Shown here: piece by piece, positions 1 to 12,213 of the stretch
Layout of the letters: the number at the start of each line of letters is the position of its first letter
Numbering within the stretch: the first letter of the stretch is position 1
DNA from: Cyanoderma ruficeps
Taxonomy: Eukaryota > Chordata > Aves > Passeriformes > Timaliidae
Direction of reading: 5' to 3'
DNA length: 64,000 bases
Assembly: GCA_008694505.1 (NCBI GenBank)
Contig: VZDJ01000624.1
Span: 1 to 64,000, forward strand
The notes under the pieces: model-generated
Seen by the model: the letters and a program-made list of their open reading frames with translations, nothing else
Database searches by the model: none
What the model was told of the DNA's origin: nothing
Position numbers and translations under genes: made by a program

Positions 1-3000
1 TCAAAAAAAAAAAATACTGTAAAGGGGGAATCTAGAAAGTAAATCACAATTATATTGCCATATTTGCCAGTAAAATGTCAAGCACAATGGCATTCTCACA
101 GTTTGGCTTTGGCCACTCTGAACATTGATAGTTTCTCCCCTCAACCTTCACCACTGAGTCAACTGGATTTGTGACACAGTGGGCCTTTTTCACTGAAGTC
201 CTTTTCCACAGCTTCGTGTGTGTCTCCGAGTGGATGCTCCTCTCAGCACAGCACAACTGTTGGCTCCTCCCAAAATCTTCAGCAGGACAGGCTCGAGCTG
301 TGCTGGGTGCAGAAGTTACCTCAAATGTGGTAACTTAGTGAATCTGTGACATCATATAATTGGGCCTGAAATGGGTCTTTGATACTTTCACAATTTTTTA
401 ACCTGTGGTTTGAAAAGTGATAGTCACATTGTCACTTTTCTATAGAATAAGAATATTAAAGCCATCAAAAAAGAAATATGATAGCAGTAATTAGTATGCA
501 CAGAGAGACCATATATATTTTTCGCCATCTGTGAATAATAATGAAGCATGAATCTAACACATTAAGTCATATTACCAAACCACATAAACATTACAAGTTT
601 TAAAGTTCACCTAAAGGGCAAATTAGATTGGCCTCTGCTGTTATGTTAAGGTTCTTGAGCTTTTGCAAATTCTGGGGATGGGGATTTAGTTTCTTATTTT
701 TATGTAATTGAATTTCTCCTAGTTTTCAGTACCAAAGGATTACACATTATTATTTGAAATAATCTTACTTTAAAGACAAGAAGTAAGTTGTCCTTCAACC
801 AGCAATATTCAAACATTTTTGGCCTAGTAAATTTGTGTGTTATTGTAAATAAGAGCTGTTTAAGGAAAAAGTGTGTTTGATCTTCGGGAAGTTCACTGAC
901 TTTGAACTAACCTGAGACAAATTATTAGGGAGAAAAGATAATGAATAGCTACTCCTTTCCTTGTGGGTTCTTACACTTTACTGTGCAGGCAGCATTCCTG
1001 ACTAGTGAAGATCTTTGTTCCCACATATGTTATTAGGGTCAATTGTTTTTGTTGTTTAGGACAGAAGGGAGAGAAGAGAGTGAAGGCTTTCCGAGCAAAG
1101 TTTTCTCAGTTAATTTAGAACACATAGTAATGGACTCTAAAATAATAACATTTTAACCAGTGACTTCATTAAATATTTTCTCAAATAGAGAAACATTATG
1201 TCGCTTGTTTTCTCAAAAGGGAGGTCAGTCATTAATTTTAACTGCTTTAAAAATATGATGAATGAACAAATTTGTTTTTTATTTACATTTTGCCGTCAAA
1301 AATATTATATTAAAATACACCGCAAAGCAGCAGAATATAGCTTTAATCAGTGTTTAATTAGTTTTCCAGGCAAACTTTCTTTAAATGTAAATAAGAAGGA
1401 ACATGTTATGTTGCATTTGGAAATGAGCTACCCAAGTTCTGATACACAGATGCTTCCATAATTAGTTTTGGAAATCGTTATACCATACACCTAAGATTAT
1501 AAAATAATTATACATGTGGTGTACTATTAGGCTAAGAGGTATTCAGGGATATGGATTATTGCCCTTGTCAGGACTGATTTCACCAGCACAATGCAGTCAG
1601 CTTTACAATGAGCTAAATGTGTAAATTTGCTAAATGCAAATAAATTTAACAAGCAACTGTGGAAAAATAAAGGATTGCTACAAGACAAATGTGATGTAGC
1701 AACATGTTATCTGCTGTAACTGATCTGCGTGAGCACCTGTGGAACAGCTAAGGAGTCATGTACTCCAAGGAATTTCATGCATTCTGGAGGACACTGGAGG
1801 GCTCACCTGACTCTTCTAAGCCTCCATTATCTTTTAAATATCCATAACAATATTCACCCACTCACTGAGCAAGTTTTGGGAATCTCAGAGAACTATCTAC
1901 TAAAATACAATTACTAAGATTTCAAACATCAGTGAGGGAGTGCCAAGTAGGGACAAAACAAGAAATGTTCTCTCAGTGCCAAGGGCCCACTTCTTAAGGT
2001 GGATGTGTAGATTTGTGTATTTATACACATGCATCAATGGAAGTCACAAATGCCATCCAAAAACTGCATAGACACCTCATCAAAATTTGAGACTTAATTT
2101 CCATAAATACTACTTGATGACCTGCCCCAAAAATGCATAAGAGGGCCATCACACTGTGCTCTTCACAACTCCACCACCATCTATTACTCCTTGTATGCCA
2201 ACACACTTCACCAACAATTACTTCAATGTACCTCTCCCTTTATTTCTGCAAGTCATAAGTAAAAACCCTAGATCAAGAGAAATTAAAAATAGCTCATCTT
2301 GGACAACTTGGATCGTCAAGGATGCAAGTGAATGAAACAAAATAGAATCATTAAATGAATAGAAGATCTAGGATTAAGACAGCCTACCAGAATTAATCAT
2401 ACCTACAAAATCATGTGCCTGGGGAATTCTTCATATTACATAGCTAAATGACATGGTGTACAGATAGGGCATACTTATTATGCTGTAGATGGTACAGTAA
2501 CAGCTGTCTGCTGTTAGGACTGCATGTAACAAATACAAGAGTAGTCAGGTTAGTCAGATAAAATCTGTCAGGAATTCAAATCATAAATTAAACAGTGCAA
2601 TAATGGATAATGAGGACACAATCATTTTTATTACACTGTTTTAAGTTCTTTAAAGGATAAGATCATGGAGACATAAATATATTTTTCTTTCATATTGAAT
2701 TTTATAATAAGGAGTTTGCATAAGAACCCTTTGCATTTTGTTGACATTGAGTACTGATAAAAACCAGAAGTTATGATGTGCAGACTGGTATAAGAATGTT
2801 TCTGTATTAATCTTAATGTTTGGCACTTCAGTGCATATATTAGGGCAACTGTGAACTACCACTCATATTTGTTTGTATAAGGTCAGCCAAAAGATACCTG
2901 TTTTCTCTAATTTGCCACACATTTTAATCTCTCTATTGGCCTGCACCAGCCTAAAATCTCCCTAAATACCTATTCCACTTTCTGCATCAGGGAATTTTGG

Positions 3001-5157
3001 TCAGGTTAGCAGCCCGAGTACATTTATTGGCATACTAAAGCAACTGACGAATTTTTAACTATGGCTTCTTTAAATTGAGATACACTCAGTTTGTCAAAGG
3101 CTGTGCAGACATATGATATTCGTTACATGAACATCTGTAGAGAAAAAAATAGCAGGCAAGAAGAAGGCAAAGGACAGCATTTCCACAGAAATTTGTACTA
3201 GTGACAATAAGGACCAAGATTACGCCTCAGATGGTCTAGAGATGGTCTAAAATACAGCCTCCAGCTTTCAAAGGAGGGAATTTTACTGTTATTTCCAAGC
3301 AAAAATGAAGTGGCTGTCACAGAGGAAAGTAGGGTCAGCCTGAGATTTTGTGGAACCATGATGTTGTGGTGAGCTGGACCGCTATAGGAAATATTATCCT
3401 TTAAAGGTCTCCTCAGATTGTACAAATATTTTAGGTGGACAAATATATGTGTGGTGTATACATTGTGCATAGACAGATGTATTTTTGCCAGCACTTGGGT
3501 ATCTCTGATAGGTATTTTCTACCCTTAAGCAAAGATATAAGTGGATTCTACAAGATCTATTTTTAATACTATTTTTAACTCTCTACCTTCAAACATCATT
3601 TCATTCCCTTTCTACTTAAGCAGAGACGTATTACTTCTTTTATGTTTAATAATTCAGAGTATTGTATTTATGTACTTTTTGAAGGCACCTTGAATGCTTA
3701 TCAAAAAAAGGGGAAAAAAACCTCAGAGGAAAAAAGATTTCAAGAACTAAGGGAAAAAAATCCCTTTCTGCTGAGAAGGGCAAGTGAACAGCAGTTTTGT
3801 TTGATCAGCAGGCACTTTAAGAAAGTTGGCAGACATCAAACCTCTGTTGTAGTGATCTAATTGCATAAGAGCAAGAAGTATGATCCAGGAGAAGAGGGAC
3901 TGACCAACCTCCATGGCTGCTGCACACAGTGCCAGACAGCAAGCACAGATCACACTGCCCCCAAAGACTTCTGTACACGTAAAACAAAAGGGGTGCCAAG
4001 TTATTCTTTGGTGATTATGGCAATTATTGGAGCAGCTATCAAAATGTGAGCAAAGGCTTTCAATAATTAGTCATATGACTCTAGAAAAATATGATTCAAT
4101 GTCAGTAATTGTGTGAAGCTATGTGCCAGGATTCCATTTAGCTTCTGCAGAAAAACACCGTGATTAACGGTAGGAATGGCTAATCCAGTAGTTAAAGAGA
4201 AGCAATATGCAGGTGCCAAGCAGGCAGAGGTCAATACAACTTTATGGAAGGGTTTAATACTGCCTCTGCCGCATAAGATACATGTGGAGACTGATATATT
4301 TACGTACAAACAGGATGAATAAATGTAAAGATCACATAGCCAAATTCTATATGTTATGCAGCAAATGTTGCGCAGGAAATACACACTCTGATTGATATGC
4401 GGAATGTTTGCCAGGATGGTGACAGCCAAGCTGAGTTCAAAGTTACAGGAAATGTTGTCATCAGCCTACTGTAAAAATGTACAATTACTTGCTATTCTCC
4501 TTCTGCTTAAAGGTGACTAGTACCATCTTTTTCCCTAGGCTACTTGTTCACGCTAGTTTATTATCATTACAAAGTATTATAATGGATTAGCTTTTCCATA
4601 TTTTGTTCATATGAGGAAGGGCATGCTTCAGACAGTACAGTGACAGTGTTTTTGAAAAGGCATTTATTCTCCCACTAAAAATTACCAGGCAGCTTGTTTT
4701 GAAGAATAAAAATCTTTGCATCCTTGCAAGTTCCTCTTTCCTGATATTTCATTTAATATAAAGAATTCAGAAGGAAGTGAGCAGTATCTAATTAATATCT
4801 CCTAATGCCCAACTGATGTCAAGAATTATTCCAATTTATAACTAAACCATATTTTTACATATATTTACATTGAAAAATTCAATTACATTTACTGACAGAC
4901 TTTGAAATGCCATATTATTTACACTGGCAAACTTTGAAGTCTCTCAGTATATTTATTAACATTATTTCCTGAGACCAAAGTGTATATACAATACAGATCA
5001 CTGCATTCTTCATTTTTCAATCTTTCAAAGTGATATGCACATCTGCTGGAGTAGGATGGAACTGACTTGTTGCCAGATATCCAAAAGACCAAACAGAGCC
5101 AGCAGTTAATTTGCCCTCCCTTTTGATTCTCCAGGCAAAATAAAGTAACCTTGACAT

Positions 5158-5224
5158 TTCTTTTCCTCCTCCCTCTCCCTCCCTCTTTCCCCCTTCATTC
5201 CCCTTCTCTCCTGCTCTTTTTTTT
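5158..5224 (+). repeat. Polypyrimidine tract
   Basis: About 67 bases are almost purely C and T, with CCTCC and CCCTC units, followed directly by a short CA run. Such homopyrimidine mirror-like tracts can adopt triplex (H-DNA) structure. No gene context gives it a role. Confidence 0.8.
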
Positions 5225-7207
5225 GCACACACCCACACACTGCACTATCTGTGCACACATCAACAATTTAGAGCTGTGAAGAGGTTCAATTGCCACCTTA
5301 GTGACTCACTTATAATCAAATCATTTACTAGGATAGCTTGAGGACATGACAATGACAGAGAGACATCTGTTAGGTGGATGTGATGTAAAAAAAAAGGGAA
5401 AAAAAAGGAGGTTATTCACAGCTGGTACATTAGCCATGCTAGCCACTAGGCCACCACCGTGTCCTAGTCCTACAGCTTCACTCTCCTCCTTTCTTCGTGC
5501 TCCCTGCTGTCAGCTGCCAAAAGATATCTGTTCTCACCCTTTGCTGAATGAAAAGGTGCTAATGCATGACTTCAGGATATGTCAGAACATACAGTACTTA
5601 CAAGTGTTTGGAGATGCAGCCAACCTGACCATGGGGAAAAGAAATGAGTAACTAAAGAGTGATTTTCTTGAAAAAGGATGACTAGAAAAATAGTGAGGGG
5701 GTTATTCCTTTTTTCTAGCTGTGGCAGGCAGAACAGGTTTTTGTTTTCTTGATGCTCATCTGCATTTCATGTACAGTACTAAATACCTTACCAAATGTTC
5801 AAAAACCGGGCTGAGTTGGTGGTTTTCTATTTTTTTTCCTTAAAATTTCAACACTAATGGAACTTAAAAATACATCCCCAAAGGAGGAAGAAATACAGAA
5901 TAGCTGGAATATTGACATGCAAATATACAGCTTTAAGAACTCCCTTTCTCACACTTTAAAGGCACAACAAAATTGTGGGAGGGGTTTGAATAAATTGTGA
6001 TTTGAAAAATACTTAGCTGTTTGTATACCAAAACTGTCAGAGTAGATATCCAAAGTATTCCCCAGCTATCTCCTCCTTTTTAGTTACACAAGGTCTGTGT
6101 TTTGCACCCACTAAGCTCAACAGGCAGAGGGGACTGGTGACAAGTTCAGCATGCCAGAAAGCTTCTGGTTTTATTTTCTCAAAGCTGTCTGTTGCTCCAG
6201 GTGGAACAGAGCAGGGTTGTTTTGTTTTTTTTTTTAATAGTACTTAAAGGCTCTGCACTACAAACTTTAAAAAAAAAAATCTACTTTGCGATATAAGTAA
6301 GGGTGATTTCTGCAGTCTACATTGTGAACTAGTTATATTCTTGTTCAATTATTTGCCTAGCATGACACCAAAAATAGAGCCACAAACCAAACTAAAACTT
6401 GTAGTACAAGGGCAGAACACTGGTTATTTTTTGAGTGGCAAAGGAAGAATTTTAATAACAGTAAAGGATTCTAATATTAAGTCCAGCAGACATGAAGGTC
6501 ATGCAAATATTTTAAAAGAAATTTCATAGCCATGCATTGAAGATCCCCTACAACACACAGTCCTGAAAACAGTACACAGACTAAAGATATTCCAAAGTGA
6601 CATGGACATTCACTAGGCATACTGACCCATCTAATACCTTGCCTAGGCTCCTAGTCAGAGTTAAACATCCCAAAGCTGTCCCTGTGTAAATTCTGGAATT
6701 GGTACTTCTGCAGTCTTCAGTGCATTGTAGGCTTGCTGAAGGAGAAAAGGAACAAGGCAGGGAGGAGGGAAAAGTCTCTTTCCTCATTTGAAGAGTAAAA
6801 GCAATTTTCTTGAAAATAAAATGTGTAGCCTAATTGTGTTAACATCTGAAAAAAGGTAAATTACTGTCTGACTTTGGTAGTGGTTCAGTTTCAAGGTTTT
6901 ATCTTTCTGAAACTCTCAGGAAGAACATCAAGAAATATTTATTTCCTTCAGAAAAATTAAAAATATTTCCTCATCCACCAGATGGTCCAAGTTGCTACAC
7001 ATTCAGTAACCTTGGAGATTTTTTTAAATGCATAGAGTAAAAAAGTCCCAAATATCTAAGTCAGTCTCAGACTCAAGTGGGCACAGCTCCCACTTGGTCC
7101 ACTGTGTGTGGTGTCATACTTATCTGCACATTTCAACAGTGCCTGAAATTCCTGTTCATTTTTCAAGTTAATCTGCACATCCAAATTATGAGCAATGTAG
7201 ACCCAGT

Positions 7208-7230
7208 ACACACACACACACACACACACA
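7208..7230 (+). repeat. (CA)n microsatellite, about 11.5 units
   Basis: Uninterrupted alternating A/C over 23 bases. This is a typical dinucleotide microsatellite and probably length-polymorphic. Confidence 0.95.
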
Positions 7231-7747
7231 TCCTCATACATGTACACTTCTTTTGTACAGCTGATAATGTCGCCCCGTTCTCCAGCAGCAATTGTCTGTC
7301 TTTGAAAAATTTGGACTATCTAGACTGGAAATGTTGCTTCACTAATGGATGAATAGGACTCCTCAGGACTTTGCTCAACTTTCCTGGATTTTGCTTGTCA
7401 TGTACTATTTCAGTAATGTACATGGTGATTCAGAAGGGCATATTTTTCTCTACTGAGAACTTCTTTTGGAAAAAGATATCTAAAGAGCACTAGAAAATTA
7501 ATTAAAAACAAAGGACCAAAACTATTAATTTTTGAGTCTTTAATAGTCCAAATAATATTTCTTATTAAATATATGCAATGAAAATTGGAATAAATCTGAA
7601 TCAGTACTGAGGTTTTCAGAAAGATTGATTCAGACATTGTGGGCCTAATAAAAGGAATAATTTTTATCAGGTTCTTACAGCCTACCTCCATATATTTACT
7701 TTGAAGTTTTGCGAAAGCATTCCAGTGTCAATAGTATAAGTATTTAA

Positions 7748-8381
7748 TGATCATAGAACCAGAGAACCACAGAATCATTTAAATTGGGAAAGACCTCTGA
7801 GATCATCAAGTCCAAGCTATGATCAAACACCACCTTGTGAACTAGACCATGGCACTGAATGCCACGTTCAGTCTTTCTTTAAACACCTCCAGGGATGGTG
7901 ACTCTACCACTTCCCTGGGCAACCTCTATTGTCTAATCATGTTTTCTGTGAAGAAATGAATCCATTTGTCCCTTCACTAGTTGCCTGGGGGAGAGGCTGA
8001 CCTGGACCTGGCTGCAACCTCCTTTCAGTGAGTTTTAGAGTGGGATAATGTTGCCTCTGAACCTCCTTTCCTGCAGGCTAAATAATCCCAATTCCCTCAG
8101 TCCTTCCTCATAGGACACATGCTCCAGCTCTCCACCAGCTTTGTACCAGAATCTGATTTTCCCAAACCTGCTCTCTGGGTCTGATCCTTTGGTTGCCCTC
8201 TATGTGCCGTGTGATCACACACAGGATTATCTGCTCCGTAACTTTGCTGGGCACTGATGTCAGGCTGAGAGACCTGCAGTTCCCTGGATTCTCCTTCTGA
8301 CCATTCTTGTAGGTGGGCATCACACTGGGCATCACCTTCAGTCATTTGAAACTTCCCTGTTTAGCAAGAACTGATGATAAA
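7748..8381 (-). mobile_element. CR1 LINE fragment, 3' end, internally deleted
   Basis: Read on the plus strand, it opens with the reversed CR1 3' terminus (ATAGAACC, CACAGAATCA, then GGGAAAGACCTCTGAGATCATCAAGTCC). The 3'-terminal part follows (CCTCCAGGGATGGTGACTCTACCAC; CTCATAGGACACATGCTCCAG). Near 8145 it jumps to a region that belongs well inside the reverse transcriptase (around 8220-8310: ATTATCTGCTCC, then CTGCAGTTCCCTGGATTC). Roughly 0.9 kb is therefore missing compared with a contiguous CR1. It ends where a second CR1 begins. CR1 copies are normally 5'-truncated and immobile. There is no intact frame. Confidence 0.9.
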
Positions 8382-9098
8382 TCACAGAATCACAGAATAA
8401 GATGGGCTGGAAAGGACCCACAAGGATCATTGAGTCCGACTCCTGGCCCTGCACAGCATTGTGACCAAGAATAACACTTTATGCCTGAGAGTACTGTCCA
8501 AATGCTCTGTCAGGCTTGGTGCTGTGACCACATCCCTGGGGAATCTGTTCATATCTGGGTGAAAAACCTTTTTCTTATATCTATCCTAATCCACCAGGAA
8601 TAACTTCAGGCCATTCCTCAGGTCCTGTCACTGGTGACCACAGAGAAGAGATCAGTGTCAGCCCCTCCTCTTCCCCTTGTGAGGAAGTTGCAGACTACGA
8701 TGAGGTCTCCCCTCAGTCTCCTCCAGGCTGAACAGATGCAGTGACCTCAGCTGCTCCTCATATGGCTTCTCCTCAAGGGCCTTCACCATCCTCATGGCTC
8801 TTCTTTGAATGTTCTCTAAAGATTAATGTCTTTCTGATATTGCAGTTCCCAGAACTGCCCTCAACACTCAAGGCGAGGCCGCCCCAGCTCAGAGCAGAGC
8901 GGGACAATCCCCTCCCTTGCCTGGCTGGCCATGCTGGGTCTGATGCCCCCCAGGACACACTTGGCCCTCTGGCTGGCTCATGTTCAGCCCATCACTGACG
9001 AGGACCCCCAGGTCCCTTTCCATGGTGCTGCTTTCCAACACCACATTCCCTAGTCTGTCCATACATGCAGCGTTGCCCCATTCCAGGAGCAGAATCTG

Positions 9099-9287
9099 TT
9101 ATTTTCCCTTGTTGAACTTCATATGGTCGATGACTGCCCATTCCTCTCGTTTCCTGAAGTCTCTCTGCAAGGCCTCCCTGCCTTCAAGGGAGTGAACAGA
9201 TCCTCTCACATTTGTATCATCTGTGAAATTACTTACCATGCCTTCCAGTCGTCTGTCCCAGTAATTCATGAAGATGTTGAAGAGCAC
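9099..9287 (-). pseudogene. CR1 ORF2 reverse-transcriptase remnant (catalytic region)
   Basis: A 62-codon open stretch on the minus strand reads through the CR1 reverse-transcriptase active-site region. It has LFNIFMN, then NFTDDT, where the two aspartates fit the metal-binding pair of the YADD/FADD motif, then SVHSLEGREALQRD and KFNKGK further on. In a live element this region copies CR1 RNA at the target nick. Here the frame is closed on both sides and belongs to the truncated CR1 around it. The first codon is only an in-frame methionine, not a real start. Confidence 0.85.
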
Positions 9288-9937
9288 AGGGCCTAAGATG
9301 GAGCCTTGTGGAACCCCCCTGATGACAGGTTACCAGTCTGATACTACCCTATTCACTTTAACCCTTTGTGCCCAACCCGTGAGCCAGTTTCTTACCCATT
9401 CCATGATGTGTTTATCCAGCTATATGCTGAAGGAAGCCATGAGAGATGGTATTGAAAGCTTTTCAGAAATTCCAAAGTATTACACCAACCAGTTTCCCTT
9501 GTTTAGCTGGGTGAGTTACTTTGTCATAACAAGAAATCAGATTTGATAAACAGGACTTCCCTTTCATGAAGCTGCACTGACTGTGACCAATAACTGGGCA
9601 TCTTTCTGAGTTGGCTCCCTTAGGACCTGTTCCATGAAATCGTCATCCAAGTTTTTCACAGATTTTCTGGCCTGGTTTGTACCAGCTGTGTGATGCTCCC
9701 TGTTAGTTTTTGTTAAGTTGAACTCCCCCATAAGGCCAAGGACAGTTAGTAAGCTCTTCCACCACCTCCTTCATCACTTCAGGACCCATAGACCCTTGGG
9801 CCTGTGAACATCAAAGTGGCACAGCATGTCACTACTTCTTCAGGGTTAAAATGGTCCATTCTTCTTTTCCCTGTCTCTACCACCTCTAAAGGCTGGTTGT
9901 CCTGAGGACAATTGGTCTTGCTGCTGAAGACAGAGGT

Positions 9938-10384
9938 TGATGCCTTAAGTTTTAGCTTTCATGTTTTTCAGATTCTGTGCTGCCTAGGTGTCGATTTCTG
10001 AGCCTCATATTAAGTGTTAGTAAGCTCTTTTCACAGAGTAGGTAGACAAAACAAATCCGTTTCCTTCTGAAGACCAAGGACAACTTTCTGCTCAGCAGCA
10101 TAACAACAGTGGACTGAAGGGAGGAACAAGAAGGATCAGACCTCACAACCTGAAGCTGTAATTGGACAACTGAACCATAATATGCAAATGAACCCAAACT
10201 TATAAAAATGTAAGATCTCGTGACCGGTCAGCCATTTTGTGACCATTCTTAGTCCACCCTGGGCGTAGCCCCTGTGTGGCTCCTGTCCTGCCTAAGGTGG
10301 ATCCTAAAGGCCTTTCAGTAGATACCTACTTTATTCTCTAGCTCTGTCCAGTCTCTGTGTCAGGTCAGCCTTCCTAAGGCATCA
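9938..10384 (+). mobile_element. Solo LTR (447 bp) inserted in CR1, 4-bp target duplication
   Basis: The segment starts TGATGCCTTA and ends TAAGGCATCA, a perfect 10-bp terminal inverted repeat with TG...CA ends. It is flanked by AGGT at 9934-9937 and again at 10385-10388. Both sides join CR1 sequence that is contiguous in other copies, so this is a clean solo LTR left by recombination between two LTRs. A TATAAAAA box at about 10201 and a degenerate poly(A) signal (AGTAGA) near 10317 fit plus orientation. A 4-bp duplication is usual for gammaretrovirus-like (class I) ERVs. The family name is not known to me. Confidence 0.9.
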
Positions 10385-10949
10385 AGGTAAAGAAAGTGTT
10401 AAGCACGTCAGACTTCCTCATGTTTTCCCCATGCCCATTAAAGAATGGAGGTTTTTCTTCCCCTTGTTTTGATATTAAAGTATTTATAAAACCGATTTTT
10501 ATTATCCTTTACAGAAGCAGAGCCTTTAAGTTCTCTAAATGAGCTTGTGCATCACAATTTTCTTTCTGCATGACCTAACAATATTCTAAAAAACTTAAAC
10601 CTGAGTTTGCCACTGCTTTTTTGAAAGGTGATACACCCTCTTGTTTTCCCCTGAGTTCCTGGGAAAGCCCCCTGCTCAGCCAGGCCCGTCTTCTTCCCCA
10701 CTAGCTTCTCTTTTGGCATATAGAGATGGCCTGATCCAGCGCCTTTAAGATTTATTTCTTAAAGTATGTCCACCTTCCTGGACCACTCTGTTTTTAAGGG
10801 CTGCTTCCCAGGGAACTTTCTGAATCAGTCCCACGAATAGGACAAAGTCCGTCCTCTGGAAATACAGGACATAAATTTTGTTGACGTCCCTCCTTACTTC
10901 AGCGAGAATTCAAAACTTTATCATTTTGTGATTGCTGTGCCCAAGATGG

Positions 10950-11141
10950 TCATTCTGACCACCACAGCTCCTCTCTGTCTGCAAACAGCAGGTCTAGCAG
11001 AGCCCCATCCCTGGCAGGCTGTGACTGGAAGTTATCTTCTACACACTTCAAGAACTGCCTGGACTGCCTCCTTTCCACTGTGTTGAGTTTCCAGCAGACA
11101 TCTGGCTGGTTAAAGTCTTCCAAAAGAGAGTAGATGAGTGG
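10950..11141 (-). pseudogene. CR1 ORF2 endonuclease remnant
   Basis: The minus-strand reading contains the C-terminal part of the CR1 apurinic-like endonuclease: LLEDFNQPDVCW (about 11091-11125), in which the DFN...PD block is the conserved GDFN catalytic region with Gly replaced by Glu. RQSRQFLKCVEDNFQSQP and GALLDLLF follow. In CR1 this domain nicks target DNA to start reverse transcription. The domain lacks its N-terminal half because the element is 5'-truncated close to 11150. It is non-functional. Confidence 0.85.
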
Positions 11142-12137
11142 TACTTCATAAACATAGGATAATGTTATTTTGACTATGCTGGGCACAATAATACAGAAGC
11201 AGAAATTAGCAATTTTTCTTTACACTATTCATTAATACTAGATAAATAAGAACTAAGACAGTCTCTGGGCAAAATTAAAAACAAAGGAAAAGGAAACATC
11301 TATTTTTCACCCTTTTGATAACTTCCTTTCTCTCACATGCTGCATATGTATAGAAGTCTATTTTTGTATCAAATTTTAGTTTCCTTTTAATTGAGAGGAC
11401 AGTTGTATACTATTCTATTTTTAATAGTTATCACAGTTAGCAGAAGAAGGACAAATTTCTTGGTCTTTGCATGTTTAACTCTATTTTTCTTTTTTAATCT
11501 ATTTTTCTTTCACTTCAGCAGAAATTCCACTGCAATACAACAACTTCTACTGCAATGCACACAAATGATAAGAAGAACAGAGAAGTTGAACTCTGGCTCT
11601 TCATCAAGGATGAAGTTCAATATAATAGTTTTATTTCTGTTCCTCTTTGTGATAACAATGATATAAAATGTTCATAAAAATTCAAAATTGACCCATCTTC
11701 CCAAAATGGAGTCTTGGCTGAAGAAAATGTCTTGATTTTGCTAGTCAGAATTTAGCTGAAGAATGCTGATAGTCCTGTCAAACAGGCCAGAAAGTTCCAT
11801 TCATGAATCCTGTCATGAAAACACACAGAAATGAATCCTGGATCATGACTAACAGAATTGGAGGTTGGAGCTGATACTCCAGAATGCCATCTTCTTCCTG
11901 GAGTCTTTCACAATTGTCTCTTTTAGAGATAACTGTAAGATACTGGGCTTCAAAAAGCCAAACCTTTAAAATAATATTTTGCTGTGTGTCTAGTGAAGAC
12001 ATGTTACTATAGACAGTATAGTACAACACATGGCTATAAGTGGAAGAAATAAATCTGCATGCCAAGTGCGGCACCAAACCCCTACTTTATGTGTAACTGA
12101 GAGTCAAAGTTGAGTCTTGCTGCAACTTCATTTAACT

Positions 12138-12213
12138 TTATATACATATATATGAAGTATATATAAATATATGTATATATAAAAGTGTATATATATATAT
12201 ATATATTATATAT
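12138..12213 (+). repeat. (TA)n-rich tract
   Basis: Nearly pure T/A alternation with ATATATG and GTATATAT interruptions, including a run of about ten TA units at 12188-12206. It is self-complementary and likely unstable. Confidence 0.9.

Larger units (their letters stand above)
1..7747. other. AT-rich stretch without recognisable gene
   Basis: I see no repeat termini, conserved protein motif or RNA gene here apart from the two simple repeats listed separately. Open frames on both strands are at most about 120 codons, with compositions expected of AT-rich noncoding DNA. A minus-strand frame near 7056-7247 has a coding-like middle part but runs straight out of a CA microsatellite and matches nothing I know. 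Ancient, unrecognisable repeats could be present. This is an absence of evidence, not proof of emptiness. Confidence 0.6.
8382..11150 (-). mobile_element. CR1 LINE, 5'-truncated, about 2.3 kb, split by a solo LTR
   Basis: The element is reversed, so its 3' terminus (AATCACAGAATCACAGAATAAG) is at 8382 and 5'-ward sequence extends to about 11150. It carries the 3' untranslated region, decayed reverse-transcriptase sequence (about 8.9-9.9 kb and 10.4-10.9 kb) and endonuclease sequence (10.95-11.15 kb). A 447-bp LTR interrupts it at 9938-10384 with the target AGGT duplicated. CR1 sequence resumes immediately (AAAGAAAGTGTTAAGCACG), as expected from the uninterrupted copy near 56.7 kb. It probably inserted next to, or into, the older CR1 that ends at 8381. 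Stops and frameshifts throughout make it a dead copy. Confidence 0.92.

Noticed and set aside
1801..1880. Minus-strand exon-like segment ending TCAG|GTGAGC near 1806
   Set aside because: Good donor, but the acceptor side is weak and every splice phase meets a stop.
4067..4429. 120-codon minus-strand open frame
   Set aside because: No domain and no splice or promoter context. Its composition (Cys/Ile/Leu/Tyr-rich) is that of translated AT-rich noncoding DNA, and frames of this size are expected by chance in 64 kb.
7056..7247. Minus-strand frame with coding-like middle (INLKNEQEFQALLKCADKYD)
   Set aside because: It begins by translating the CA microsatellite, has no recognisable family and ends at a stop with no donor of quality. 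Kept only as a curiosity.
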